From the NCBI GenBank assembly GCA_013420905.1, contig JAAXNY010000001.1, positions 6,572,001-6,636,000 of the forward strand: a DNA stretch of 64,000 nucleotides, given 5' to 3'. A program made the position numbers and the translations under genes. Positions 47,999 through 58,470 of the stretch are shown here, piece by piece (positions within the stretch are counted from its first letter, which is position 1; every line of letters begins with the position of its first letter). Under the pieces are notes generated by a model. That model made no database searches, was not told the origin of the DNA, and saw only the letters and a program-made list of their open reading frames with translations. Origin of the DNA: Collybia mongolica (Eukaryota > Basidiomycota > Agaricomycetes > Agaricales > Clitocybaceae).

Positions 47999-49028
47999 TC
48001 AGGTTAGTCGCACAAATGCTGTCGAGACAATCACAAGAACAGAAAGAGCCATACGACTGCTGAATGGTCGGACCAACGCAGAATACGTCTTCTTTTCAGA
48101 CGGAGACGGAGCAGCGGTGACAGGGCACGCGAGGGTGAGGGTGAGGATGACGATGATGGGGCCGCGGAAGGGCTTTGAGACGGGACTGGGGGCGCTTCTG
48201 GAGTTGCACCAAGTGCAGTTTGAATAAGACTCGGGGGAATGCCTCCATCTGCAGAAGGTGTCGGTCGATCAAATGGAGGGAGGCATTGGTAATACAACAA
48301 CGTACCAGCAAAGGAGTCTCCGCAAGTAGACCTCGCATAATCTATGTCATCTTGGGAATCTCGCCGGGGAGCTCCGCATTGATGATACTGACCGCTCCCT
48401 TCATGCAATCTGAGCAAATGACATCGGATGGTAAGCCCGCATGACGAGCACCAGCGATGGCGCGCATATAATCCCCGTTCATATTCAACGTCCCCTCTCG
48501 AGTGCTGTGAAGGTTTGAGTAACACAGAGAGTATCAGCTCTAATCAAAAATAGTAAGCCCCAAAATAAAAGAAAAAGCCAGCAGATGCGACTTACTCTTT
48601 CAAGCACAATACCTTCCTGGCTGTTGTGTAACCCTTGGTCATTAAATCTACTATCTGTTGGACGTCGGCCGAGGATGAGGAACTAAATTCGGCAGCACAC
48701 CCAACCGAAACATCCTTGATGACCTGAGACAAAGTAGCAGTGCTGCATGCCGGCGATCCACACATGCCTGTGACCCAAGCATCGACCAGGGCGATGACAG
48801 TGTCATTTCCATTTCCTGCACCCACAAGGATGGGAAACAATACGGACGGATCAGACAGGCAGCGACATTAGGGTTTGCACCGACATTCATCAAAGTTGTC
48901 ATGCAACCAATCGAATATCTAATGTAGCTTGGTTCAGGAAGATTCAGGAAAAGTAACTGGGCCGGTACTCACGAGTTTGCAGATACGAAGCCAGCCAGGG
49001 CGACGATCACAAAAGCAGAAAACATCAT
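47999..49028 (-). pseudogene. Secreted, probably GPI-anchored Cys-containing protein, frameshifted
   Basis: ATG at 49028 opens a signal peptide (MMFSAFVIVALAGFVSANS). Conserved-looking blocks follow: CMTTLMNVGANPNVAACL, VIALVDAWVTGMCGSPACS, TARKVLCLKD, MRAIAGARHAGLPSDVICSD, INAELPGEIP, YARSTCGDSFADGGIPPSLI, a Ser/Pro tail and a hydrophobic end (MALSVLVIVSTAFVRLT) suited to GPI attachment. I recall this arrangement in unnamed basidiomycete secreted proteins. Good introns remain, but reading all blocks needs about three 1-nt corrections (near 48845, 48355 and 48095-48125). A short intron could explain the first break but would delete a conserved block. Either a dying gene or sequence errors. 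Confidence 0.65.
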
Positions 49029-50086
49029 GATTTCGAAAGGAGGATGAGAGCGGGATGTGTGAGATATCAAATCTGAAGTTTCTCCATCTCAAAACCTCCA
49101 TTTTATAGGCCTTCCGCAAGGCTGTAGAAGCGATGTTTCATCGAAAGGGCCCTCCCTGAACACGACCGGGAAAGGTGGTGGTACGGTCATAGCAGGAGTT
49201 TCAGACCTTCGGTATGTTGCTTTGATGGTGGTTACTCGTAGGAGCTTGAGGCAGTGTTGGCCAAGTCATTGACATGTCATGAAGGTCGCCTTACAGTCGG
49301 CCGACTGTCAGTGATTGACAGTACCTGACTTGACCGTGACCCTATGTCTACAAGTTACATAATAGACTTTAAATTGCGATTATCATGCGCGATTCGCTAA
49401 GACCTTTGCGATAACAGCGTCAATCAAACAAAAAGCCAACATAGATTAACCAGAGACAAACATCAGGCATCCCAATATGGATGGACCCTTCTGACTTCGG
49501 AATCACGTGCGAATCATTCCATTTCAGACGGTCATGACTTGTCATCAAAAAGTCGTCAAGCCACTTTGATGACTGTCACACTGGCCAACACTGGCTTGAG
49601 GTAAGGATGCCGAAACAGCCCACGCATCGATCCAAGTCCCAGGTCATCCCGCCAAACCGAACCGGCATACATGTAATAACCAGCCCAAACACATGCATCG
49701 GCGTTGGATACGGCACAATTTCAGTGGAACACGGGGGCTACGAATCTGCATAAGAAGCTCTAAAGGTTCAAATATTCAAGGAGAAGACGTGATACTGATT
49801 TTCAGTGGCATCAAAAGTTGAAATTTAAACGTGGTTCAATTGATGCTACCGTCTTATGATGCGAAGGAAGCCGGGTTGGGAGAACAACGGGAAGATGTAG
49901 TGCGTTACTGATGCAATGAAAGGTCGTTTTTTCAAGCAGAAGAAAATGACCCGCTATGCCAGGTGTATAGCCACCGGGAATTGCCTGGCGGGCGTTGGCA
50001 AGCAATGGCAAACAATAGAACAAGCTTGCAAATGTGACACTTAAAGCCTAGTCATATACTTTTTCACATCTTACTCGACGCCCAAT
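49029..50086. other. Intergenic, no gene seen
   Basis: Divergent spacer between the reverse-strand pseudogene and the forward Sde2 gene. It contains short palindrome-like TGTCATGAAGG and TGTCATCA words near 49275-49560. The last 100 bases are the Sde2 promoter. Confidence 0.5.
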
Positions 50087-51029
50087 ATGTCCGACTCACC
50101 TCAAACATCTATCCTTATCCAAACATTTGCGCCTTTTCCCTCCTTAACCCTCTCTCTCCCATCTTTCACCCCCGTCTCTGAAATTCCTGCTTTCCTCAGC
50201 GAACGCTACCCTCAACATCCCTTCGCAGATTGCTCGACCTTCATATTATCCTCGCATTCTGGTCAAGTCCCGCCACAGGACTTTCCTATCTCATCCTTAC
50301 ATTCAAACGATGCACGATCTACACCCAATTTCGTAACTCTGCGCCTCACGCCCCGAGTTCTCGGTGGCAAAGGAGGGTTCGGGTCTCAACTGAGGGCTGC
50401 TGGAGGGAGGATGAGTAGTCAGAAGACGAGTAACAACGATTCGTGCAGAGACTTGAGTGGGAGGAGGCTTAGTACTATCAAGGAAGCCAAGAAGTACGTC
50501 CTGATTTCTAAACCAACATTTATCATCTATATCGACAAGCAACCTTCAGGCTCGCAGAATACCTCGAATCAGAACCAGAGAGACTTGCTGCGAAGGCTGA
50601 AGCACAGAAAGCCAAGCTCGAAGCTCTAGAGCGGAAATTGGGCATAGAACCCTTGTCAACTGCAGGGTCCTCCAAGACTCCTGCCATAGGTTCGGGGAAA
50701 CCATCGCCTTCGGGTTCTACAGATGCAACCTCGGCTCTGGCCGGCAAAAAGCACCGCTTCGATGATAATGAATATCTAGAGCAGAGCAGAGAACTTACCG
50801 AGAACGTCAAGAGTGCAGTGTCAGCGGGTATGCACACCACCAATCATTTTTCACTATTGTCCTACTCACATCCCTCTGAACAGCTCTTTTCAAGAAAAAG
50901 AAAGCGAAATTGTCACACCCCACAGCTTCCAGTTCAGCAAAGGAAAAGATTCCAATAAAAACTACCGTGGAAGGATCAAGCATGATATCAACGAATAGTA
51001 GTGTTGCACTCACAGCTGTCGGGGCGTGA
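50087..51029 (+). CDS. SDE2: Sde2 homologue (ubiquitin-fold precursor, splicing/genome stability factor)
   Basis: Exons 50087-50493, 50550-50827 and 50884-51029 give 276 aa. Residues 1-90 form a divergent ubiquitin-like fold region (MSDSPQTSILIQTFAPFPSL), followed at once by the hallmark LGGKGGFGSQLRAAGGRMSS. In fission yeast, Sde2 is cut after the Gly-Gly of GGKGG and the Lys-starting fragment works with the spliceosome on particular introns and in heterochromatin silencing. Next come DLSGRRLSTIKEAKKLAEYL and a charged helix (ERLAAKAEAQKAKLEALERK), also typical. The C-terminus is Ser-rich with KKKKAKL. The second exon join restores EAKK|LAEYLE, supporting the model. Confidence 0.9.
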
Positions 51030-51728
51030 GCACCCTCACCTCGTGAAACACTCATGTGCGATCATAATTGTCCTTAACAACAGTACATTGTAGTAATACA
51101 GGTAGAATGTCTCATGTAAATGTCATGTCATCCTGTCCTTCTGTATCATTGTAACAATTTTTTCTGACCATTCGCTGCTAAAGGAAGGTGGAGGATCGTG
51201 GATTTCCACCCTTACAGAATGTGTCATTTCCCGAATGATTTCTACACTATCCAGGTCGAGGAGGCAGAGCTCCATATGACGACAGATTTGGCCCAGTATG
51301 TATTCAAAAGCCTACTCCGACGTAATTCCGGCGACCAAGGTCAAGGTAGGATTGTACTAACACATGGTAAGTATACGTAAAGAAAGCAACGGCACATCAA
51401 TGCACATCAGGGTACAGCGCCTGCTTCCGTACTGCGACCTTCGTCGGTTCACCCGCTCTGGTTGTCATTGCAGCAAGGTCCACCGGCGGCTGAGTACATG
51501 TCTGTCATTATTTAATATTATCAATGCCACAACATTGGACAATCCCGAAACAGAACGAAGAAGTTCACCAGCCACCCTTCCAATCCAAGGTCGACTAAGC
51601 GACGGGAGCATCAAGCCTTCCATTTCATCCAAATACAATGAGTACATAAAGAATTATGATTAGCTGCTCGGATCCCATATCAGTCCAAGATGTCAGTAAC
51701 ATGCATTCCCTCCGCTTTGTTCACGTGT
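51030..51728. other. Convergent spacer, no gene seen
   Basis: It holds the 3' regions of Sde2 (forward) and the aspartic protease (reverse). A 99-codon forward frame (51364-51663) has no recognisable feature. Confidence 0.55.
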
Positions 51729-53792
51729 TTAAACAAGTTCGGCAAGACTGAGAGTGTCTTTATCAACATTTGTCGAGAAGTAGGCATTCTTCAAGAACAC
51801 ATCCCCGACCTGGTTGGTGTAATCAGTGAAATAGACTATGTAATTTTTGCTAAAGTAACATACCAGCCACTCCTGCGCACCACCAATATTTCCAGAGGCA
51901 ATACCAGAGATACAATCGCCAGTAGGGTCGGCGGGATCGAGAGGCTGGAAAGCAATGTCTCGTGGGTCTATTGCAAACGAGGTACCGCCAAAAGACAGTG
52001 CGACACTAGCTTTAGTTTGGCATGGGACTGTGAAACCCCCTTGCCCGTCAGATTTGGCGCCTTGGATGTTTTTATGAACGGCGGCAGCATCAGCAGCGGG
52101 GGCAATGATCAAGGTTGTTCCGGTGTCGAGGATGGCGGTCCGTCCTTTCAGGCCAAGATTCGCCCCATCAACCGTGACAGCATCCATGTCTGCCTCCCAG
52201 AATCCTTGGGCGTTAACGTTGGGTACAGTGACAAGAGTTGCTGGATCGAACTTGCTAGTGTCAAGGTCTCTGAAGTCATTAGGAAGAAATGCATAAGGAT
52301 AAGAGCTCGCGTTGTGATTCAAGCGTACCCGAAAGTGATTTCCCCGTCGTTGGTACCATCCGCAACACGAGATATCTTGTAAGATGTGATTGCAGCCTTA
52401 ACCAAACCCTGTTTTGCCAGCGCTTCGATGGGAGTGTCAGTTTTCTGATTAGAAAGAGTCTTCATCGACAAAGTCAGATAAAATCAACAAGTTGTGTAAG
52501 AATGTGCTTACCGACTTAGCAAGGCCCATAAGGCCATCGAACGGGGTGGAGTCATCAGAGAACTCGACACTTTCTGTGGTGGCTACCCCAAAGGTATGCT
52601 TAGGTAGGGCAAGTCCCGCTACAGAAATATCATCGTTTACGATACTTCCCGATACCTCGCCTGAGCCGTATGTTATGGAGAAGGGTGTCTGCGTATCCTG
52701 GAAAGAGCTGGAGCTCTGCGCACCGAGGAATGCGTGATTTCCCTAGCAAGATAATCAGATTTGAATCCTGGAAGAACACATAAAGCGACTTACACATCCT
52801 CCACCTGCCTCCGATACACAGTCCTCAGCTCCGACCCATAAGTCTGCTGACCCTGAATCCATCAAGATCGAAAAGTCCCGTGGTGGGGTGCCCATCTGAA
52901 TGGTTGCCAGATATCCAACATCGTTTGCCCTTTTGTGCAAGTTGAAATATGACCCCTTGCTTTCATGTAACAACACTCACTCGATATCAAGTCCAATTGA
53001 GTTGTCAGCACTTGGTTGATTTGCCGCTGTCACATCTGCCGACGCAGTTCCAGTAGAGTCTGTGCCATTTGTACCACTAGCACCAGTACCAGCACCAGTA
53101 CCCGCACCAGTACCCGCACCCGCACCCGCACCGGTACCTGCACCTGCACCGGCACTCACACCAGCATCTACACCAGTACCTGCACCCGCACCAGTACCCG
53201 CACCGGCACTCACACCAGCGCCCACACCGCCACCCACACCGGCACCAGCACCAGCACCAGCGGCGGCGGCTTTACCCTTGCCACGGCCGTGGGTCTGACC
53301 CTGTGTTGCTCCTGCCAAACCGGCATCAGGGTTATTGCTCTTCGACTTTCTGAATTCTGCTGAGGCAAGTGTAGCGCCAGAACCAGCTGCCTTCGCCTTG
53401 GCCTTGGACTTTTGAGCTTTGGCTTGTGGTTTGGGCACACCGACGCGGTTGTATCTTTTCGTTAAACCCTGAGCGCCTTCAACTGTCAGGACACGTTTAT
53501 GAAGATTGTTAGTAAGCTCTTCTGCTGTGGGTTCGGTGCGACCAGTCATACGCGCTAGGCGGCGATGGCTGCGGTTGATATGTTGCTGGTGGACCTGTTT
53601 ACATAGACAGGTCAGAAACAAGTCGCCAACTCATAATGCAGCACTCACAATTTGAGGATGAGCATCAGAACGATGCTCGAGGCGTCGGAGAGGAAGGGTC
53701 ACCGTTCCAACATTTTGTTTCGGGTGGGGAAGAGCTTCTGCAGAGAGGGCGACAAGAATGCCTGCTAAGAGGGCGGAGAATTTGATATGCAT
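51729..53792 (-). CDS. Secreted pepsin-like aspartic protease (family A1) with Gly/Ala-rich spacer
   Basis: Reverse-strand gene with seven introns, about 580 aa. It starts with a signal peptide (MHIKFSALLAGILVALSAEA) and a basic propeptide with KR pairs (NNLHKRV, GLTKRYNR). A roughly 70-residue Gly/Ala/Thr/Val tract (53075-53265) precedes the catalytic domain. The two active-site Asp motifs are LMDSGSADLWVG and AILDTGTTLI; the flap region reads FSITYGSGEVSGS. EWLVGDVFLKNAYFSTN near the C-terminus is the usual A1 ending. The enzyme hydrolyses proteins at acidic pH outside the cell. The last intron is 54 nt, in frame and stop-free. The Ser in the first DSG is an accepted variant of DTG. Confidence 0.9.
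53075..53265 (-). repeat. Degenerate GC-rich tandem repeat encoding the Gly/Ala tract
   Basis: Imperfect 6- and 12-bp units of the type GCACCAGTACCC (+ strand) are repeated without interruption. On the coding strand they encode GAGAGAGV/GAGTGAG. The antisense strand is also open, which produces misleading Thr/Pro-rich frames. Confidence 0.85.
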
Positions 53793-54584
53793 AGTGACTG
53801 TAACAAGGGATCAACTCTTGAACGAGAGCGTGAGCGTTAATCTGCCAGAGAAAGGGAGTGAAGAAGAAAGAAAAGAAAGGGAAGCCCGACCAGAGGCAGA
53901 TAAAGCGAGAAGAGAAGGGGTGCTCATCAACTCGAACAAGGAATTATATATATAGTAAGGCTGGTATTGCTTGGTTATGTTACTCCATTCACACAACGTT
54001 GCTCTGCCGCCAGTCCCACGCGTTACCTCGCTCTCCTGTACGATCTAATCATCATGTGATGAAATATAAATAGCTTCGAGGTGGAGAAAGGCCCAGGTGT
54101 GATGTTTGCTATGGTGGTTACTCTGTAGACACGATGGAAGTGGGTGAAGAACTTTGATTGTTGTTAGGAGATAAGCGAAGACATTACGACTGAACGCACA
54201 TACTGAAAGGGAGCTCTGCCCGATATATTATGTATACGGTAGGCCCATCAGCATTGGGCCAGAAGAAAGCAGTTGGTTAGACCAACTTAGTCGACATGGG
54301 TCGATATTTCACATTATGCCCAGTATAGCCAGAGACTGGGGATGGCCTCCGCCGGTTGAAAGATCACAAACATTTATCTGTCATCCGCCAGCTCGACCGA
54401 TCAAACATCCCTAACGTCAAAGTTCTAATATTGAAAGATGGAAAGGTTTATCCATCCGGGTACGGCAGCCAAGTAACACAGCACCGATGGATTGGGTTTC
54501 GACTGGAGACGAACACATTGTAGTTGTCCAGGTTTCTCGAATTAGATATCGGCTCTACAACCAAGCGTCGACCATGATTCTAGT
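53793..54584. other. Promoter side of the protease gene; no other gene seen
   Basis: Purine-rich GAAGAAAGAAAAGAAAGG tract near 53860 and a TATATATA box near 53945, both upstream of the reverse-strand protease and plausible 5' UTR and TATA elements. The rest is featureless 3' flank of the isomerase gene. Confidence 0.5.
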
Positions 54585-55716
54585 TTACAATCTTGACCTT
54601 GCAGCCGCGTCATCAATGGCAGCATTGGTAACCCTCAAATCTTTTCCTATCGTTTCCAGAGTATCACGGTATAGGTCGTTCTGGGTGCGATATAAGTTAT
54701 GCAATGATTCAAAAAAGGACATGGACAAATGCCTTGATCAATCCCCAAACACCAGCCTGTGCATTACCACCGATCTGTTCTGCAACTTGCTCAGCTTTTG
54801 ATAAGACGGCCGCGGTGTTCCCCGATACGAGGTGATCCAAAAGCCCCTCTTCATGGGCTTCCTGAGCTGTAAACCTGTAACCCTCCAAGGCAATCTTTCG
54901 CTGGAGGCGGTGATCACCAACTTTCGCTCGTAGAATAGCGGCAAAGGACAAGGGCCAAACAGCGCCGAAATGCACCTAAAACAGTTAAGCTGCTGGGTAA
55001 GATCGGGTGAGAAGGGAATCACCTCATTCATACAGAGCCAAGCATTCCTTTTGCTACCATCTGTCATGACACGGTAGTCACAAGCTAAAGAAAGCATGAA
55101 TCCTCCCGCAAAGCAATGCCCATTGATAGCCGCGATTGTAGGGACTGTATAACATATCAGCGACGAATGACTTCTCGAGGACCATGTGCTCACTTGGGAA
55201 GGTGAGCAGCCGAGCCAGGAGTGGATTGAAGGTAGCTAATGTTACGCTGAGTGGGTTTGAAAGACACCTGAATGAGGAACCAAGGAATTACTTGGAAAGA
55301 AATTAGGATTCGGCACCACACTGGCAAAGTCAAGCCCTACAATTTGATTCAGTTATGACATGATAAACCGAAACTAACACTCACCGTTGCTAAAAAATTT
55401 ATCCTGATCTCTTCTGCCTACTATAATCAATGAGCCCTTGCCACCGTCCTTGTCCTTGGCATTCTGTGCTGCTCTCCACTGGCTGCGCCAATCCCTTTCC
55501 ACCGCGTCAAGTGCAGGTTTGAGCCCATGGTCAACAAGGTCCACAGTCAGACGGCTATCTTGCCCATTGTGCAATTCAATAATCCAAAGAGAGGGTTTGG
55601 CTGTCAAAAGATAATGTAAACGAGCTTCGGAGGCAAAGTGCACATCTAATGAATAACCCACGATGAGTCAAAGTGATCAAAGGCGTGTCTAAAGGAAGGC
55701 TGAGCGGGTATGACAT
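54585..55716 (-). CDS. Enoyl-CoA hydratase/isomerase family protein with peroxisomal C-terminus
   Basis: Reverse-strand gene starting MSYPLSLPLDTPLITLTH (ATG at 55716), joined by intron 55601-55661 to PKPSLWIIELHNGQDSRL. The crotonase core is clear: GSLIIVGRRDQDKFFSNGLD, then FPIPTIAAINGHCFAGGF and MLSLACDYRVMTDG (oxyanion hole), then CMNEVHFGAVWPLSF. It probably acts in beta-oxidation of fatty acids as a delta3,delta2-enoyl-CoA isomerase; hydratase cannot be excluded. The last intron (54682-54732) has a GC donor (AAG|GCATTT). Splicing it gives NDLYRDTLETIGKDLRVTNA and a C-terminal SRL, a canonical PTS1 peroxisomal signal. Retention ends the protein early at KAFVHVLF. It is divergent from the complex I gene. 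Confidence 0.88.
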
Positions 55717-56066
55717 TATGCTTTTTGGAGTTAAAATCATTGCTGTTTAATTGCAGAGTAAGCAACGTTTAAATGACAAAGGCCGATAGGGGGAGCTGGT
55801 AGTTTCTCGATGACCCGGGTCCACTTATGCGCACAAAATATAAGCATGTGATTGGTTCATGCGCGAGAAAGCCGGATGGACCATACATTGGGGTTTGCGA
55901 GTAGAAAAGATGGTGGGATCCTCTGGGTTTGGAATAGAGAATATTATGCCTGATATCCGATTACAATGTCTTCTGATAAAGAATGAGAGAATGTAGAGAC
56001 TGCCCAAAGCTGCTGAAACTCCCGTCGCAACCAAACAACCCTCAACAATCTTGCTCACAATCCACA
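55717..56066. promoter_or_regulatory. Shared divergent promoter region
   Basis: Only 350 bp separate the start codons of the isomerase (reverse) and the complex I subunit (forward). No other gene fits between; the hydrophobic reverse frame at 55825-56067 has no ATG. Co-expression of beta-oxidation and respiration is plausible but inferred from layout only. Confidence 0.55.
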
Positions 56067-56405
56067 ATGGCTACCGCGTCTCAGACTGCTGAAATTCAAG
56101 GCAAAAAAAATCTTTTATCATGAGTATATAAACAACTGACTGTAAAATTTTCAGCTAAACTCAAGGAGCGTGACGACCATGTCCGAGAGTCATGGGTGAA
56201 AGCCATGGAGGCTCGTCTGGTGCGAGAGGAGCTGGAGAAATGCCAGCAAGGAGAGGGTGTGAATCACTATGAAAACTGCAGATGGCTAGCAGATAAATAT
56301 ACAACGATGTTGCGGGAGAACCGGGTGCGTCCTCATCGCGTTACTACTTCAGGCCCAGTCTTACACGCTATTCAGGTGAAAGGTTACAAAACCATTGACA
56401 CCTAG
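56067..56405 (+). CDS. Mitochondrial complex I subunit, NDUFB10 (PDSW/12-kDa)-like
   Basis: Three exons (56067-56100, 56155-56324, 56376-56405) give 77 aa. The core VRESWVKAMEARLVREELEK-CQQGEGVNHYENCRWLADKY and the ending NRVKGYKT match the fungal NDUFB10-type subunit: paired cysteines (EKCQ and ENCR) and basic helices. It is an accessory subunit of the membrane arm of NADH:ubiquinone oxidoreductase facing the intermembrane space. Intron 1 (56101-56154) has a GC donor (CAAG|GCAAAA); it is required because the unspliced frame stops at TGA, and no GT donor gives the right frame. The short length fits the compact fungal forms. Confidence 0.82.
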
Positions 56406-56658
56406 AAACATTTAGTTAATGAAATATTTGGCGTCTTGTCGTTCACACTCGGAAATCTAACAACGTATAGACGGTCCTACACCGACGACATCATTCCCAT
56501 ACCAATATGCATCCCTACAGGTCTGGCGCGCTCCCTGTTATTGAACACGAGAACACCCATCCTGAAGGAATTGTTATTCAAACACTGAAAATGTCAAGAT
56601 ACAATACGACACTGTCCAGTGTAACTGCAATACCCATACGGGCAGCGGACGTGGCACC

Positions 56659-58104
56659 TCATGCAAAGTAGACGAGGCCTACCACTAGAACAGCTAATAT
56701 CGTAGCAGCAGAGATGGCGCTCAAGTTACTCCCAGACGCAGGCGACCTGTTACTCCATATTTTGAGCCTAATACACGCACAATCAGAATTGGCCACGTAC
56801 GAGACTGGGGCCGTCGTCGCCTCTCCTGCTGCTGTAGTGGTTGGGCTCGAGCCAACCATTGTATTTATATTGGAATTTCCAACCACCGCGGATGGATTCG
56901 TTGCTCTTGTCGTGTTGCTCTCTAATACCCACGATAATCCTCCAAGAACATGTGACAGGAAAAGGTCATCCTATATATCTTAATTTCATAGTCATATTGA
57001 AGGAGAGGTGTGGCCACTGACTTGCCAAGTTTCATTCAAATGTCCCAAGCTGGTGTAAAAGCTACGTCCGGCGTTCTCGGCAGTCCCAGCACCAGCCCCG
57101 CGAGATTGGAACCAAGCTGAATGGTATATGCTTAAGTAGACACTCCCAGGATGTGTAATGGTACAAACCAATTGGATGCGGGGTTCCCTGGTCGAACTTC
57201 CTTGTCCCTTTGTCTGCGAGTCAAATATAATTATTGATCGGATCGAAAAAGGGAACGATGGCGAACCATTATAACTTGACTCGTCTACGGCAAGGACAAC
57301 CTTGGCCCCTAGAATTCGTGGGTCAGATTTAAAGTTATACCTAGTACAAGGGTCAGTTCATGACAAGCAGAAAAGAATTTGCAGAAAGAATACGAACATC
57401 TCATCTTGCACCTTCCATGCGGCAGGCAGCTTGTTTGTACTTGGGTGTGATGAGTCTATGACGTTTACTGTCTATTTTTATGTGGTCATTATTTAGGCCA
57501 ACGAAGACCTCAAATTTCAAAGACGAATAAAGGGCAACCCACCGCGTGTTGCAAATCAGCATGATAATCGAAATATGCACCTAAGCAACAGCCGAAGCGA
57601 ATTAATTGAGAAAGTTCACAATATATGACCATAAAGCGAAGACTTGCCAACTTCCTGCCCGTAAAAAGTCGTGTTGACAAGACAATCGGATGCCGAATGA
57701 ACGCCCACAAAGTTTCCGCCATCATTCAGATACTTCTGGAGTGCCGTTTTCCCGCTATCGTCTAGGACTGAAGAAACCCATATTGAGGGTTAGGCGGCTG
57801 CGAGGGTTGGATGAAGACTTCAAGAACTACCTTCGCCTGTGGTGCTCAGAAACATTACAGCATCGTAACGGCCCAGGATGTTGTCCTTAAATTGAGTTCT
57901 ATCTTCCGTCGCATCGAAAATAATGTTCGCCGACGCGGCCTTGCTCTTCAACGATTCGATGGCGGTGGGGATCGAGCCGTGTCGGAAGCCCGCCGTCGCA
58001 GAGTATATTAGCACTCGAGGTGTGCTAGACTGTGCTAGAGAGGTCGTTGGGAGGAAAGATAGCAAAAGGAGATATAAAGTAATTGTGAAGGTGGTGGTGG
58101 TCAT
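56659..58104 (-). CDS. Secreted ThuA-domain protein with GPI-type C-terminus
   Basis: Reverse-strand gene with eight exons, about 350 aa. A signal peptide (MTTTTFTITLYLLLLSFLPT) precedes RVLIYSATAGFRHGSIPTAI, the start of a ThuA (trehalose-utilisation, class I glutamine-amidotransferase-like) fold. Further family blocks: YDAVMFLSTTGE, LNDGGNFVGVHSASDCLVNT, GAYFDYHADLQHA, RKFDQGTPHPIAWFQSRG, GRSFYTSLGHLNETW and DLFLSHVLGGLSWVL. A Ser/Thr-rich tail and a hydrophobic end (LSAISAATILAVLVVGLVYF) suggest a GPI anchor on the cell surface. The intron at 57581-57647 has a GCAAGT donor. The biochemical activity of ThuA proteins in fungi is not established; a sugar-related role is inferred. Confidence 0.87.
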
Positions 58105-58470
58105 GACTGCGTCCAATCCTTGGCCTGTCCTGATCGCACACGCGCAAGTCAGCCAGTGCTAAATATAACGCGATGATCGTACCTCGTTCACGAGTAAACG
58201 AATTACAACACCGATGTTGACAAAAAAAAAATGATGCAAGTGATGAATTCTAGAGGTGATAACTACAGATAGAGATGGTTACATTGCTATATACACAGTG
58301 AATGGGTGGGAGTCAGATCAGAATCGTGTCGAGTAGATGATATAGGGATGACCAGAGGCGCAATGGCGCCACAGCTAGGTCCACACATCAGCAAAGGAAT
58401 GCTAAATATAAGGCTAAGAGTGGAAAAGAGGGGCCCAAGTTCTGAAGAACCAGATATCTCGATATTGCAA
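58105..58470. other. Spacer between ThuA gene promoter and histidine-kinase 3' end
   Basis: Contains the presumed ThuA promoter and the 3' UTR of the kinase gene. An A9 run occurs near 58222. No gene is seen. Confidence 0.6.

Noticed and set aside
48775..48880. Intron reading (GTGCAAACC...GTGCAG) to repair the first frame break of the secreted-protein pseudogene
   Set aside because: It would delete AACL and neighbouring residues that look conserved in the family; a one-base deletion is the simpler reading, though not proven.
53016..53363. Thr/Pro-rich forward frames over the protease gene
   Set aside because: Antisense shadows of the Gly/Ala-rich repeat in a clear reverse-strand gene.
55825..56067. 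Hydrophobic reverse frame between two divergent genes
   Set aside because: No ATG start and it occupies the promoter region; likely chance.
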